Source: Benincasa hispida
Taxonomy: Eukaryota > Streptophyta > Magnoliopsida > Cucurbitales > Cucurbitaceae
Direction: 5' to 3'
Assembly: GCF_009727055.1 (NCBI RefSeq)
Contig: NC_052352.1
Location: 27,840,107 to 27,904,106, forward strand
DNA length: 64,000 bases
The notes below the pieces were generated by a model. That model was not told the origin of the DNA. It did not search any database and saw nothing but the letters and a program-made list of their open reading frames with translations. Positions 12,614-22,456 of this stretch are shown piece by piece. How positions within the stretch are numbered: the stretch's first letter is position 1; each line of letters begins with the position of its first letter. Made by a program: the position numbers and the translations under genes.

Positions 12614-13720
12614 ATCGTGTGGGTCATCAACTTGCGGCGGTGGGATGGAGGGTTGCGGTAAAGATGCTGAGGGTGAATTTAGGGCTGCTGGGTAAACAGT
12701 TGGAGAATTGGGAACGAGGAGAAGATTGGTAATGTGTTCATGGAGTAAAGAAGAAGGTTGCGGGTGGGCTCGAAGGGCTTGGAGGGCGAATTACCAAGGG
12801 CAAAGGGTCCAAACGTTCTGGATCATGCGTTGGTGACTCTTGGACCTTTTCTTTTCCCTTGTCTTCTCTACGTTGTCTCTTAGGCTTTGGTTCCTGCGGC
12901 ACATTGAGATCGATTGCGGGCCTCTTTAAGGGTAGCTCAGGGCAAGGTGGGGAGTCTTTGAGGAGCAACCTCAAGATTTTATATTGATAAGGCCGTCGAC
13001 TTCAGGCATAGGCTCTTCATCAATGCCTACGCTCGTTGTCAGGCATAGACTTGAAACAGTCCACGGAAAGAAGTACTGCCCTCGGATGTGCCCCACCAGT
13101 GCTCTGAGTTGTTTGCGATCAGCTGTCCTACATCGATTGGAATGTCGCGTGCGATGCAGTATGCGGTCGTGACTCGATCCCTTAAAATCGTCTTATCATG
13201 CGTTGTTGGGATCAACCGCTTCTTGACCAAGTAAACCCAAAGCCTTCCCTCCGAAAGCAAGGACTTGGATGCCAAGGTGCAGATGCCTTTGAATGAAATT
13301 GATCACTTTTTGCCCGGTTGCGTTAACACTCGCAGTGCGTCCTCCATCTGCTACTCCGTGGGGTCATCGATAATTTTGTTCCCCAGTGCATCCGAGTTAT
13401 CCTTCATTTGGTATATCTCATTGATGTCCCTTGCGCTGAAGGACATCGTTTCTCCTTTGAAAGTCATCGCATCCCTGGTTCTGTGTAGACACCCGAGGTA
13501 GAAGTTCCTCACTACCTGTGGCACAATAATGGCTAGGCATTAGCTAAATGTGTCCCAGCCATGTTCCACAATCACACTTACGATGAGGTCAGGTAATGGC
13601 ATTGGCACAGGCTAGAAGCCCATCTCTATCAGCATGTCATCATTCTCTTTTCTCTTCGATGGACGCTTCCTTGCCAATGCGAGCTTGCTACTTTCCGCGA
13701 TTGCCTTGCCCTTTTCTTTG
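12614..13720 (-). pseudogene. A1 post-pol ORF with putative plant transposon protein domain
   Basis: Broken minus-strand frames read through a region resembling the 'putative plant transposon protein' domain (PF20167), which often sits after pol in Athila elements. Visible landmarks are PQVVRNFYLGCLHRTRDAM near 13500, the segment RLWVYLVKKRLIPTTHDKTI at about 13180-13250 and the following AYCIARDIPIDVGQLIANN. A second frame at 12738-12974 holds a basic, nuclear-localisation-like patch (KPKRQRREDKGKEK) followed by proline- and serine-rich text. Several in-frame stops break it. The family call is from memory of the domain pattern, without a search. Confidence 0.6.
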
Positions 13721-13759
13721 GCCAATGCAAGGTGGGCTACTTGCCTAAGTCAATGGTGT

Positions 13760-16700
13760 CCATGCGTCGTTCGAAGTCGCCTTCGTATTAAGGCTTAATT
13801 TGTTGACCATTGACTTTAAACGCGCTGTTCCCATCTAAAGTTGTTAGTTCCACTATGCCGTGAGGAAAGATTGTCTTGATTCGGAATGGCCCAGACCAGC
13901 GAGACTTCAACTTTCCTGGGAACAATCGTAAACGTGCATTAAATAATAATACCTGTTAACCTTTGGCAAATGTCCGGTCATTTATGCGGTCGTCATGCCA
14001 CTTCTTGGTTTTCTCCTCATAGATCTTGGCATTTTTTAGGCGTCCCTTCGCCATTCGACTAGCTAGTTCAGTTGCTTACCAGCTCTGACCATTGCCGTCT
14101 ATAGATATGGGGGGTAGGCGAAGGTATCCAACTAAAGATTTTGATTCCAGTGGGGACTGCTATGATCATGGTAGCAGCTTCCGGGCTTTCCCCGCACTTG
14201 CTAAATCAAACTTCAGCTTCTTGCATGCCCACATCGCCTTATGTTCCAACTCGAGCGGCAAATGACAAGCTTTTCCAAAGACCAGGGCGTACGGAGACAT
14301 GCCAATTGGTGTTTTATAGGCAATCCTGTATGCCCACAGTGCTTCATCAAGCTTGGGTGACCAATCCTTCCTGGAAGTGTTGACTACCTTCTCCAAGATA
14401 GTTTTGATCTCTCGATTAGAAATCTCCTCCTACTCATTAGTCTGTGGGTGATAAGCAATTGCAACTCGATGACTGACGTTAAATTTAGTCAACAGGTTGG
14501 TGATTATGCGGTTGATAAAGTGAGAGCCCTCATCGCTGATTAGGGCCCGTGGCGTCCCATATTGAGCAAAAATGTTCTTCTTCAGAAACTTCGCCACTGT
14601 GGCTGCATCGTTCTTGGCACATGCGATGGCCTCAACCCATTTTGATACATAATCAACCGCGACCAAGATATAGTGATGACCTTCTGATGGTGGAAATGGG
14701 CCCATGAAGTCAATTCCCCAAACATCAAATAATTCAACCTCTAAGATTGATGTCAACGACATTTCATTCCTTTTAGACATATTCCCTGTTCTCTGGCATC
14801 TGTCACATTGCACAACGTGGGCATGGGCATCCTTAAACAGTGTTGGCCAGAAATAGTTACACTGCAAGACCTTTGCGGCAGTCTGTTGCCCCCCAAAGTG
14901 TCCTCCGTAAGGGGACTCATGACACATCTTTAGAATGTGCTTGACTTCATGCTCAGGAACGCATCGACGCAATATTTGATCAGGACCGAGTCGATATAGG
15001 AATGGATCATCCCAAAAATAAAATTTGACATCATGTCTTAGCTTCTTCTTCTACTGGTAAGTATAATCATCTGGTATTTGACCGCAAATGATGAAATTCA
15101 CAATGTCCGCATACCAGGGAACATTAATGTCTACTGACATCAGCAGCTCATCGGGGAATCTTTCTTCAATATCTTTTTCTTTCCCCTGAACCTCGCAATT
15201 CTCCAATCTTGACAAATGATCAGCAACTTGGTTCTCGGTGCCCTTCCGGTCTTTGATTTCTAGGTCAAACTCTTGCAGCAGCAACACCCACCGTATAAGC
15301 CTTGGTTTTTCATCCTTCTTTGTCATCAGATATTTGATCGCAGAGTGATCCGTATACACCACAATGTTTGTTCCGATTAAGTACTGTCGGAATTTCTCCA
15401 GTGCAAACACCACTGTGAGCATTTCCTTCTCTGTGGTTGTATAGTTCTCCTGCGCATCATTCAATGTTTTACTTGCATAATAAATAGGATGCAATACCTT
15501 GTCCTTGCGCTGACTCAAAACTGCGCCCACAACATATCCGCTAGCATCGCACATCAACGCAAATGGTTAAGTCCAATCTGGCGCAATCAAAATAGGTGCG
15601 GTGATGAGTGCATCTTTCTATGTGTTGAATGCTTTGGTGCACACATCATCAAAATTATATTCTCGGTCAGCTTCGAGGAGTGCACTTAGGGGCCTTGCGA
15701 TCTGGGAGAAGTTGTGAATAAATCTTCTACAAAACCCAGCGTGTCCCAGAAAGCTCCTAAGTGTTTTTACATTCACTGGTGGGGGTAACTTGGAAATTGC
15801 GTCAATTTTTGCCTGATCAACTTCCAATCCTGCTTTAGAGATTTTGTGACCCAGAACTACTCCTTCTTCCACCATAAAGTGGCATTTTTCCCAGTTCAAA
15901 ACAAGATTTGTTGCCACGCATCTCTTCAAGACCTTTTCAAGGTTAGATAGACAGGAATCATAATTATTGCCAAAGACTGAGAAATCATCCATGAATACCT
16001 CGACTGACTCCTCCAAGTAATATGAGAATATTGTCATTATGCATCGTTGGAAAGTGCCTGGCGCATTGCAGAGTCCAAATGGCATGCGTCGGAATGCGAA
16101 CGTACTAAATGGGCACATGAAGGTTGTCTTATCTTGGTCCTCCAATGCGATTGCTATTTGGTTGTACCCTGAATAGCCGTCAAGAAAGCAGAAGAATTCA
16201 TTCCCCGCAAGTCTGTCTAACATCTAATCAATGAACGGGAGTGGGAAGTGGTCCTTTTTAGTGGCCAAATTTAACTTGCAATAATTCATACAAATTCTCC
16301 ACCCCGTAGTCGCTCTTATGGGAATTAATTCATTCTTGTCATTAGTGACGACTGTCATCCCCCCTTTCTTTGGAACACACTGCACTGGGCTCACCCAGCT
16401 GCTATTAGGTATAGGATAGATGACACCTGCTTCCAGCCACTTTACTATCTCCTTCTTCACGACCTCCCTCCTGGCAGGATTCAAGCGACGTTTCCTATCT
16501 ATCAATCCTGTCTTTTCTTCTTTCAGACGAATCTTGTGCATACAATACGAGGGACTGATTCCTCGAATGTCTGCTAAGGTCCATCCTAAGGCCTTTGCGT
16601 TATTTCTTAGGATCTGTATAAACACATCTTCTTTCTCCTTTCTCAGCGATGTGGAAATGATAATCGGTAACATGTTGTTATTTCCTAAGTAAGCATACTT

Positions 16701-17021
16701 AAGGTGCACGGGCAACGACTTTAACTCAAGCATAGGTGGTTCTTCCAAAGATGGCTTAATGCATTGTGATGTCTGTTTAGATAACTTGAGTGGTTCAAAA
16801 TTTGATTCAACATAAATTGTGGCGCAATCCTCCTCCAACATTGCGCCGATTTCAAAATCTTCTTCCTCCAGCTCCTTCAAGGGTTCGTGCCAAGATTATT
16901 CCCACAGTTCCTCAATATATTGGCAATTTTCCATATCACCTGGGTACTTCAATGCATTGAACACGTTGAATTTTACTTCCTGATCGTCGACCCTGATGGT
17001 CAATTTCCCTTTTTGCACATC
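13760..17021 (-). pseudogene. pol: A1 pol: RT, RNase H, integrase (Athila type), nonsense-interrupted
   Basis: From 16880 down to about 14166 a single minus-strand frame runs through the whole polyprotein, broken by stop codons at 16224, 15618, 15567, 15051 and 14430 but by no visible frameshift. RT motifs are clear: GWRICMNYCKLN, FLDGYSGYNQI, MPFGLCNAPGTFQR and the catalytic FMDDFSVFG near 15990. RNase H follows ([23 protein letters not shown]), then an integrase HHCC-like zone ([19 protein letters not shown]) and core ([37 protein letters not shown]). The integrase C-terminus continues to about 13790 (KWHDDRI, LLFNARLRLFPGKLKSRWSG). The Athila lineage is inferred from RT and integrase wording and from the tRNA-Asp primer site. 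Protease is lost in the gap. Confidence 0.9.
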
Positions 17022-17938
17022 NNNNNNNNNNNNNNNNNNNNNNNNNNNNNNNNNNNNNNNNNNNNNNNNNNNNNNNNNNNNNNNNNNNNNNNNNNNNNNN
17101 NNNNNNNNNNNNNNNNNNNNNNNNNNNNNNNNNNNNNNNNNNNNNNNNNNNNNNNNNNNNNNNNNNNNNNNNNNNNNNNNNNNNNNNNNNNNNNNNNNNN
17201 NNNNNNNNNNNNNNNNNNNNNNNNNNNNNNNNNNNNNNNNNNNNNNNNNNNNNNNNNNNNNNNNNNNNNNNNNNNNNNNNNNNNNNNNNNNNNNNNNNNN
17301 NNNNNNNNNNNNNNNNNNNNNNNNNNNNNNNNNNNNNNNNNNNNNNNNNNNNNNNNNNNNNNNNNNNNNNNNNNNNNNNNNNNNNNNNNNNNNNNNNNNN
17401 NNNNNNNNNNNNNNNNNNNNNNNNNNNNNNNNNNNNNNNNNNNNNNNNNNNNNNNNNNNNNNNNNNNNNNNNNNNNNNNNNNNNNNNNNNNNNNNNNNNN
17501 NNNNNNNNNNNNNNNNNNNNNNNNNNNNNNNNNNNNNNNNNNNNNNNNNNNNNNNNNNNNNNNNNNNNNNNNNNNNNNNNNNNNNNNNNNNNNNNNNNNN
17601 NNNNNNNNNNNNNNNNNNNNNNNNNNNNNNNNNNNNNNNNNNNNNNNNNNNNNNNNNNNNNNNNNNNNNNNNNNNNNNNNNNNNNNNNNNNNNNNNNNNN
17701 NNNNNNNNNNNNNNNNNNNNNNNNNNNNNNNNNNNNNNNNNNNNNNNNNNNNNNNNNNNNNNNNNNNNNNNNNNNNNNNNNNNNNNNNNNNNNNNNNNNN
17801 NNNNNNNNNNNNNNNNNNNNNNNNNNNNNNNNNNNNNNNNNNNNNNNNNNNNNNNNNNNNNNNNNNNNNNNNNNNNNNNNNNNNNNNNNNNNNNNNNNNN
17901 NNNNNNNNNNNNNNNNNNNNNNNNNNNNNNNNNNNNNN
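17022..17938. other. Assembly gap (917 N)
   Basis: Run of unresolved bases inside A1 between gag and pol. It probably hides the gag C-terminus and the protease. Frames spanning it are meaningless. Confidence 0.99.
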
Positions 17939-19410
17939 ACTACATGACATTGTTCTTTACCTCGTGGCTTCGATGCTCCTGAACTGCTATTTCACGTACC
18001 AGGCGCTTTCTTCTTTAATTCCCTAGCAAGTTGATCAATCTGCTCTTCTAATTCTTTAAGGGAGTCAGCTTGCGATTGTCTCATTGCCTCGCTCTTTTCA
18101 ATATAATGTTTTAATGATGTCTCTAGAGACGAGGTATTGCAAGAGGTATCATATAAGAACGGTTGGTCACAGGGTGGTATACATTAAAAATTACTTGGGC
18201 TACAGTCTGGAGTAATGAAGACTAAAGGGTTGCCTCTATCCCCTTGATAACTGTGATGATAAAAACTATGGCCCCCGTGGTTGTGATTCCCGTCCCAACT
18301 TAAAGTTGGGTGATCCCACCAACCAGGGTTATAGATGTTTCCAAATGATTCATTGTAAACAGAATATACGGGTTGTTGATTCCATGGGCAGACTTCTATT
18401 GGATGTCCCTCTCCACATTGGACATAATTCATTGTGGCCACGTGAATCAACGCATTAAATTGCGCTGATCCTTGAGAGAGAGTTCTCTGTTGGTTAGCTA
18501 CCGTCTGGAGGAATGAGGTCATTGTGGTCATTTGATCGACCAGTGCGTTCATTGTATCAGTTGGCACATCGGCACTTTCTACTCTTTCTTGCTCCAGACC
18601 TCTTACCTCGAGCCCGGTATCAATCCACTCATCAGAATGTCGCGAGATGCGATCCAAGATATTCTTTGCTTTCGTATATGAACTGTTCATTAATCCTCCT
18701 TCTGCGGAGGCATTGGAAACTGCTTGCATTGATTGGTCTAAGCCATTATAAAAGGTTTCCATCAAAATATTATCGAAAATCCCGATATACAGACAACTCT
18801 TCACTAACTGCCGAAATCGCCCCCAGGCGGTGCTCAAGGTTTCGTAATCTTTTTGTTCAAAATTCAAAACATCCTTTCGTCGCCTTGCGTTGACGGATGG
18901 AGGAAAGAATCTGTTCATGAACCTACCAACCAACTGCTCCCATGCATTAATCTCGTCTGGCTCTAACGACTGAGCCTACCTCTTTGCTTCATCTCGCAGT
19001 GTGTACGGGAACAGATATAGTTTAAGCCCTTCTTGAGCTACACCAGGCATGGAGAATGCACTGCACATGTCTACAAAATTTTTCAAATGAGTGTGTGGGT
19101 CTTCTCCTTGTAATCCTCCAAATTGACCCACATTCTGAATCATCTGTAGCATAATAGGTCTTATCTCAAAGCTTACATTCTCCTCAACCATGGGTCTTGA
19201 AATTCTTGGTGAGAAATTATAAAAATCTGGCGCCGCATAATCCCTCATAGGGATGTTATGGTCAGCAGCAAGAAAAACTGGATCTTGCGCTGGTAAATTT
19301 TCCCTTTGGTTTCCTGCGAGTGCCACATTCTCATTAGCCATGCTTCTTCGCCAATTAATTTGGCCCTGATGAACTCTTGCGCGAATAATACACTTGATCT
19401 CTGGGTCCAC
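17939..19410 (-). pseudogene. gag: A1 gag (Athila type), nonsense-interrupted
   Basis: The frame opens near 19410 and contains the retrotransposon gag core typical of Athila/Tat elements: FVDMCSAFSMPGVAQEGLKL, then RDEAKR, a stop at 18976 where tryptophan is normal, then WEQLVGRFMNRFFPPS and LNFEQKDYETLSTAWGRFRQ. A degenerate zinc-knuckle-like segment (QCGEGHPIEVCPWN) is near 18390-18430; its first cysteine position is a tyrosine. A second stop is at 18184, after which the same frame continues with a coiled-coil-like stretch to the gap. No frameshift was seen. The product would have been the capsid protein of the element's virus-like particle. Confidence 0.85.
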
Positions 19411-19533
19411 TTAGAATTTCTGGATCACTCCAGCATTCATAAGCTGTCAGACTGCTCTCCGCATTGAACAACCAGTACAAAGAGATCTGTCCTGCACATA
19501 TCACAAAAATATTCAACATTAACCGTTAATCAG

Positions 19534-19551
19534 TCCCCGGCAACGGCGCCA
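19534..19551 (-). other. Primer binding site, tRNA-Asp type
   Basis: On the minus strand TGGCGCCGTTGCCGGGGA follows the LTR end after the short spacer AGTTTA. This is the tRNA-Asp-complementary primer site commonly used by Athila elements. A decayed copy lies inside the LTR at about 19612-19641. Confidence 0.85.
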
Positions 19552-19557
19552 TAAACT

Positions 19558-20560
19558 TGTAACACAAAAATTGTACTATGTTTCAAGCAAGGTTCAAGTC
19601 CATGTCCTCGTTACCAATTCCCCGACAACGACGTCATAAACTTGTAACGGCTAAAGCTATGCAATGAGTCTTTATTTTCTTTATGCGATACTACTTCTAG
19701 ATATGCGTTATTAATGGATGTTCATGTAGTATGTTGTGCATTGTCACAAGTTTCCTTGCATTGGAATCAAGTATAATTCCACCGCAAGTTGCTCGGTGTG
19801 ATCCGAGGTTGAACACAAGGACTGTTTGAGGTTATTACATTACATTTGTGATACATGCGACCAGGGGTTTTTCAATTTATAAAAGAGTTTTATGTACAAG
19901 TAATTAAACATGCGTTAAAGTAAAGTAAAGCGGTAAAGATGCGATAATAAGATAAATTGCGATAAAGTAAACCTAAGCTAAGATGATACAAGATACAGGT
20001 TTCATGATACAAGATACAAGGTCAAGGCTAGCTGTGAAGATTATACAAAGATCGTGTACTGCGGTGGCAAGTCTTATGTGCGGCGCAAAAATAGAAAAGA
20101 TAACTAATATAAACAGTCCTTAATTGCGTTAAAGATATAAGTACTGTTCCGCTTTTCCCTTGGCATACACCTCTTGGTGATCGGCCGCGTTCCCACATTT
20201 CTGTAGTGAAACAGGGACGAACGTAATGAATGCAAGGTTGCTTCCATCTCTAGAAGTACTACTCACTTTAGTCAACGCATTCTTTTAACCTTCTCTCGAT
20301 AGATCAGAATGACATCTTCACTTCTGCTCTCATAAGTGAAGATATCGTCTAGCATGCCTTAGCTAAACGCCTTCATCTCTTTAACACAAATTAAGTTACT
20401 CGTTTAATCTATATTAATTACCAAGATATCGTCTAGCATGCCTTAGCTAAACGCCTTTATGTATGAGCTAATTTTCATACAATCGACGCATATTCCTTCT
20501 TTTTTGGCTGCAATATCTAGATAAGGCATCATAAATAACTTGTATTTCTACTAGTTATCA
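19558..20560 (-). repeat. A1 5' LTR, internally deleted
   Basis: This LTR has the same ends as the 3' LTR (TGTAAC and GTTATCA) but is only 1003 bp. Compared with 9164-11054, the segment corresponding to about 10030-10955 is missing, and a stretch of about 30 bp (GTCTAGCATGCCTTAGCTAA) is repeated at the deletion site (20345-20375 and 20427-20460). The deletion removes much of the presumed U3, so promoter activity is doubtful. Confidence 0.82.
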
Positions 20561-21511
20561 GCGGGTTCTGTCTAGGCTGGGGTATTCAAATTTATGGAAA
20601 CGTAACACCCCTACCTGGAACTTACCTGGAAAGGTGAATTAGATAGATTTGATGCATGCATGCAAGTTAAGGACAGTCCAAGTGTTTAAATGTGACTACT
20701 TGAACTTGTTTATATTTTATAAACAAACGTTGTTTATGAGCAAACTTTAAAAAGAAAACTTAGACTAAAATCAGTAGCTGGATTGTCTAGGTTAATGAAT
20801 CCCTAGTTAGAACATTCAGTGAGAGGTACTTAGGGCATAAGATGCTTCACTTAAACCTTTCACTTTTCTCCTAAATAGTCCACACCGTGAGATCTATCCT
20901 CGGCCTCGTGACACCTTTGGCGTGTCCCCCTAACAGATGGTGTTTGGGTAGGTTAATATCAAGGTGAATGAAGAGAATGTTCATAGTAAGTGGGAGTGGG
21001 AAGTGCGACAGCATATCCCTCGATCTCCCTTGTTAGGTTGAATAAAGTTTCTGTGCATTGCCTCGAGGCACCCTGGGAGTGTCCCCCTAAAGGATGACAG
21101 TTTTGCGTATTTCTTTATTTGATCTCCTGTAAGAGGATAAGGTAACTTAGTCTCTTGTCCTAATCTGTCTTTTTCTTACGGTAAGCGCATTAGGGGGGGC
21201 CTCTGGCACTGAAAATGAGTGGTTACACTTACACGGAATAGTTAAAGGTTAACGATTCTTGACCAAAAAATGGGGGTTGTTAGGTGCAGTTCCAATAGTT
21301 GGTTCTGCCTAATGGTTGAGAATGTCTCATCCCAGTGAAGGGGAAACTAATCACCCCATCGGTGGCATTTGTCCTGACTCACTGAGGCATCATTGCAAAA
21401 TAGAAGTCTATAACTTAGGGTACTTGAAACTATTTTGCAAAACTAATTGGTTTAAAAGTGGTTTAACAAAATCTAATAAAGATTTTTTCGTATTTTTAGC
21501 GACTTTTTCAA
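20561..21511 (+). mobile_element. C1 Copia leader, part 3
   Basis: C1 leader resumes after the A1 insertion; 20571-20665 matches the reverse complement of 110-215. It contains two copies of a motif of about 35 bp (CCTCG.GRCACC....GTGTCCCCCTAA at 20907 and 21062), and a third copy occurs in the C2 leader at 25380. No coding frame is evident until the gag start at 21512. Confidence 0.7.
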
Positions 21512-21766
21512 ATGGCTACAGCCACTTTATCGTTGTTAAGCGCCAAAAAATTAACTGGCAACAATTTTTCAACATGGAAACACATCATCACGACGATCTT
21601 AATCATTGAGGATGTCATGTTCGCTCTCACGGAGGCTTGTCCTCCTATTCCAGCTCCAGATGTCGCTCAAAATGTTTGGATTGCATACGAGCGATGGAAA
21701 AGGGCGAATGAAAAGGCCCGAGCCTACAGTCTTTCTGAAGTCTTTGCCAAGAAACATGAGCCTATG
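21512..21766 (+). pseudogene. gag: C1 Copia gag, N-terminal part
   Basis: The frame begins MATATLSLLSAKKLTGNNFS and continues TWKHIITTILIIEDVMFALT and AYERWKRANEKARAYSL, the N-terminal pattern of plant Copia gag (UBN2-like / DUF4219-type). The 85 visible residues are open and run into an N gap. The start is chosen because it is the first ATG of the conserved segment after a long leader. Whether the rest of gag is intact cannot be seen. Confidence 0.82.
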
Positions 21767-22456
21767 NNNNNNNNNNNNNNNNNNNNNNNNNNNNNNNNNN
21801 NNNNNNNNNNNNNNNNNNNNNNNNNNNNNNNNNNNNNNNNNNNNNNNNNNNNNNNNNNNNNNNNNNNNNNNNNNNNNNNNNNNNNNNNNNNNNNNNNNNN
21901 NNNNNNNNNNNNNNNNNNNNNNNNNNNNNNNNNNNNNNNNNNNNNNNNNNNNNNNNNNNNNNNNNNNNNNNNNNNNNNNNNNNNNNNNNNNNNNNNNNNN
22001 NNNNNNNNNNNNNNNNNNNNNNNNNNNNNNNNNNNNNNNNNNNNNNNNNNNNNNNNNNNNNNNNNNNNNNNNNNNNNNNNNNNNNNNNNNNNNNNNNNNN
22101 NNNNNNNNNNNNNNNNNNNNNNNNNNNNNNNNNNNNNNNNNNNNNNNNNNNNNNNNNNNNNNNNNNNNNNNNNNNNNNNNNNNNNNNNNNNNNNNNNNNN
22201 NNNNNNNNNNNNNNNNNNNNNNNNNNNNNNNNNNNNNNNNNNNNNNNNNNNNNNNNNNNNNNNNNNNNNNNNNNNNNNNNNNNNNNNNNNNNNNNNNNNN
22301 NNNNNNNNNNNNNNNNNNNNNNNNNNNNNNNNNNNNNNNNNNNNNNNNNNNNNNNNNNNNNNNNNNNNNNNNNNNNNNNNNNNNNNNNNNNNNNNNNNNN
22401 NNNNNNNNNNNNNNNNNNNNNNNNNNNNNNNNNNNNNNNNNNNNNNNNNNNNNNNN
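21767..22456. other. Assembly gap (690 N)
   Basis: Unresolved bases inside C1, hiding most of gag and the start of the protease region. Confidence 0.99.

Larger units (their letters stand above)
9164..20560 (-). mobile_element. Athila-like Ty3/Gypsy retrotransposon A1
   Basis: An 11.4-kb element read on the minus strand: 5' LTR (19558-20560), tRNA-Asp-type primer site (19534-19551), gag, a sequence gap over the gag-protease part, RT, RNase H and integrase, a post-pol ORF, a polypurine tract and the 3' LTR (9164-11054). The flanks are GCGAG (9159-9163) and GCGGG (20561-20565), a 5-bp duplication with one mismatch. The interrupted host sequence is the C1 Copia leader, which can be followed across the insertion by comparison with the inverted arm at 110-215. 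All coding parts carry stop codons, so the element is not autonomous. Confidence 0.85.

Noticed and set aside
16887..18026. Long frames made of unknown residues across the N gaps (also at 21512-22593 and 24497-25210)
   Set aside because: They are open only because runs of N contain no stop codons.
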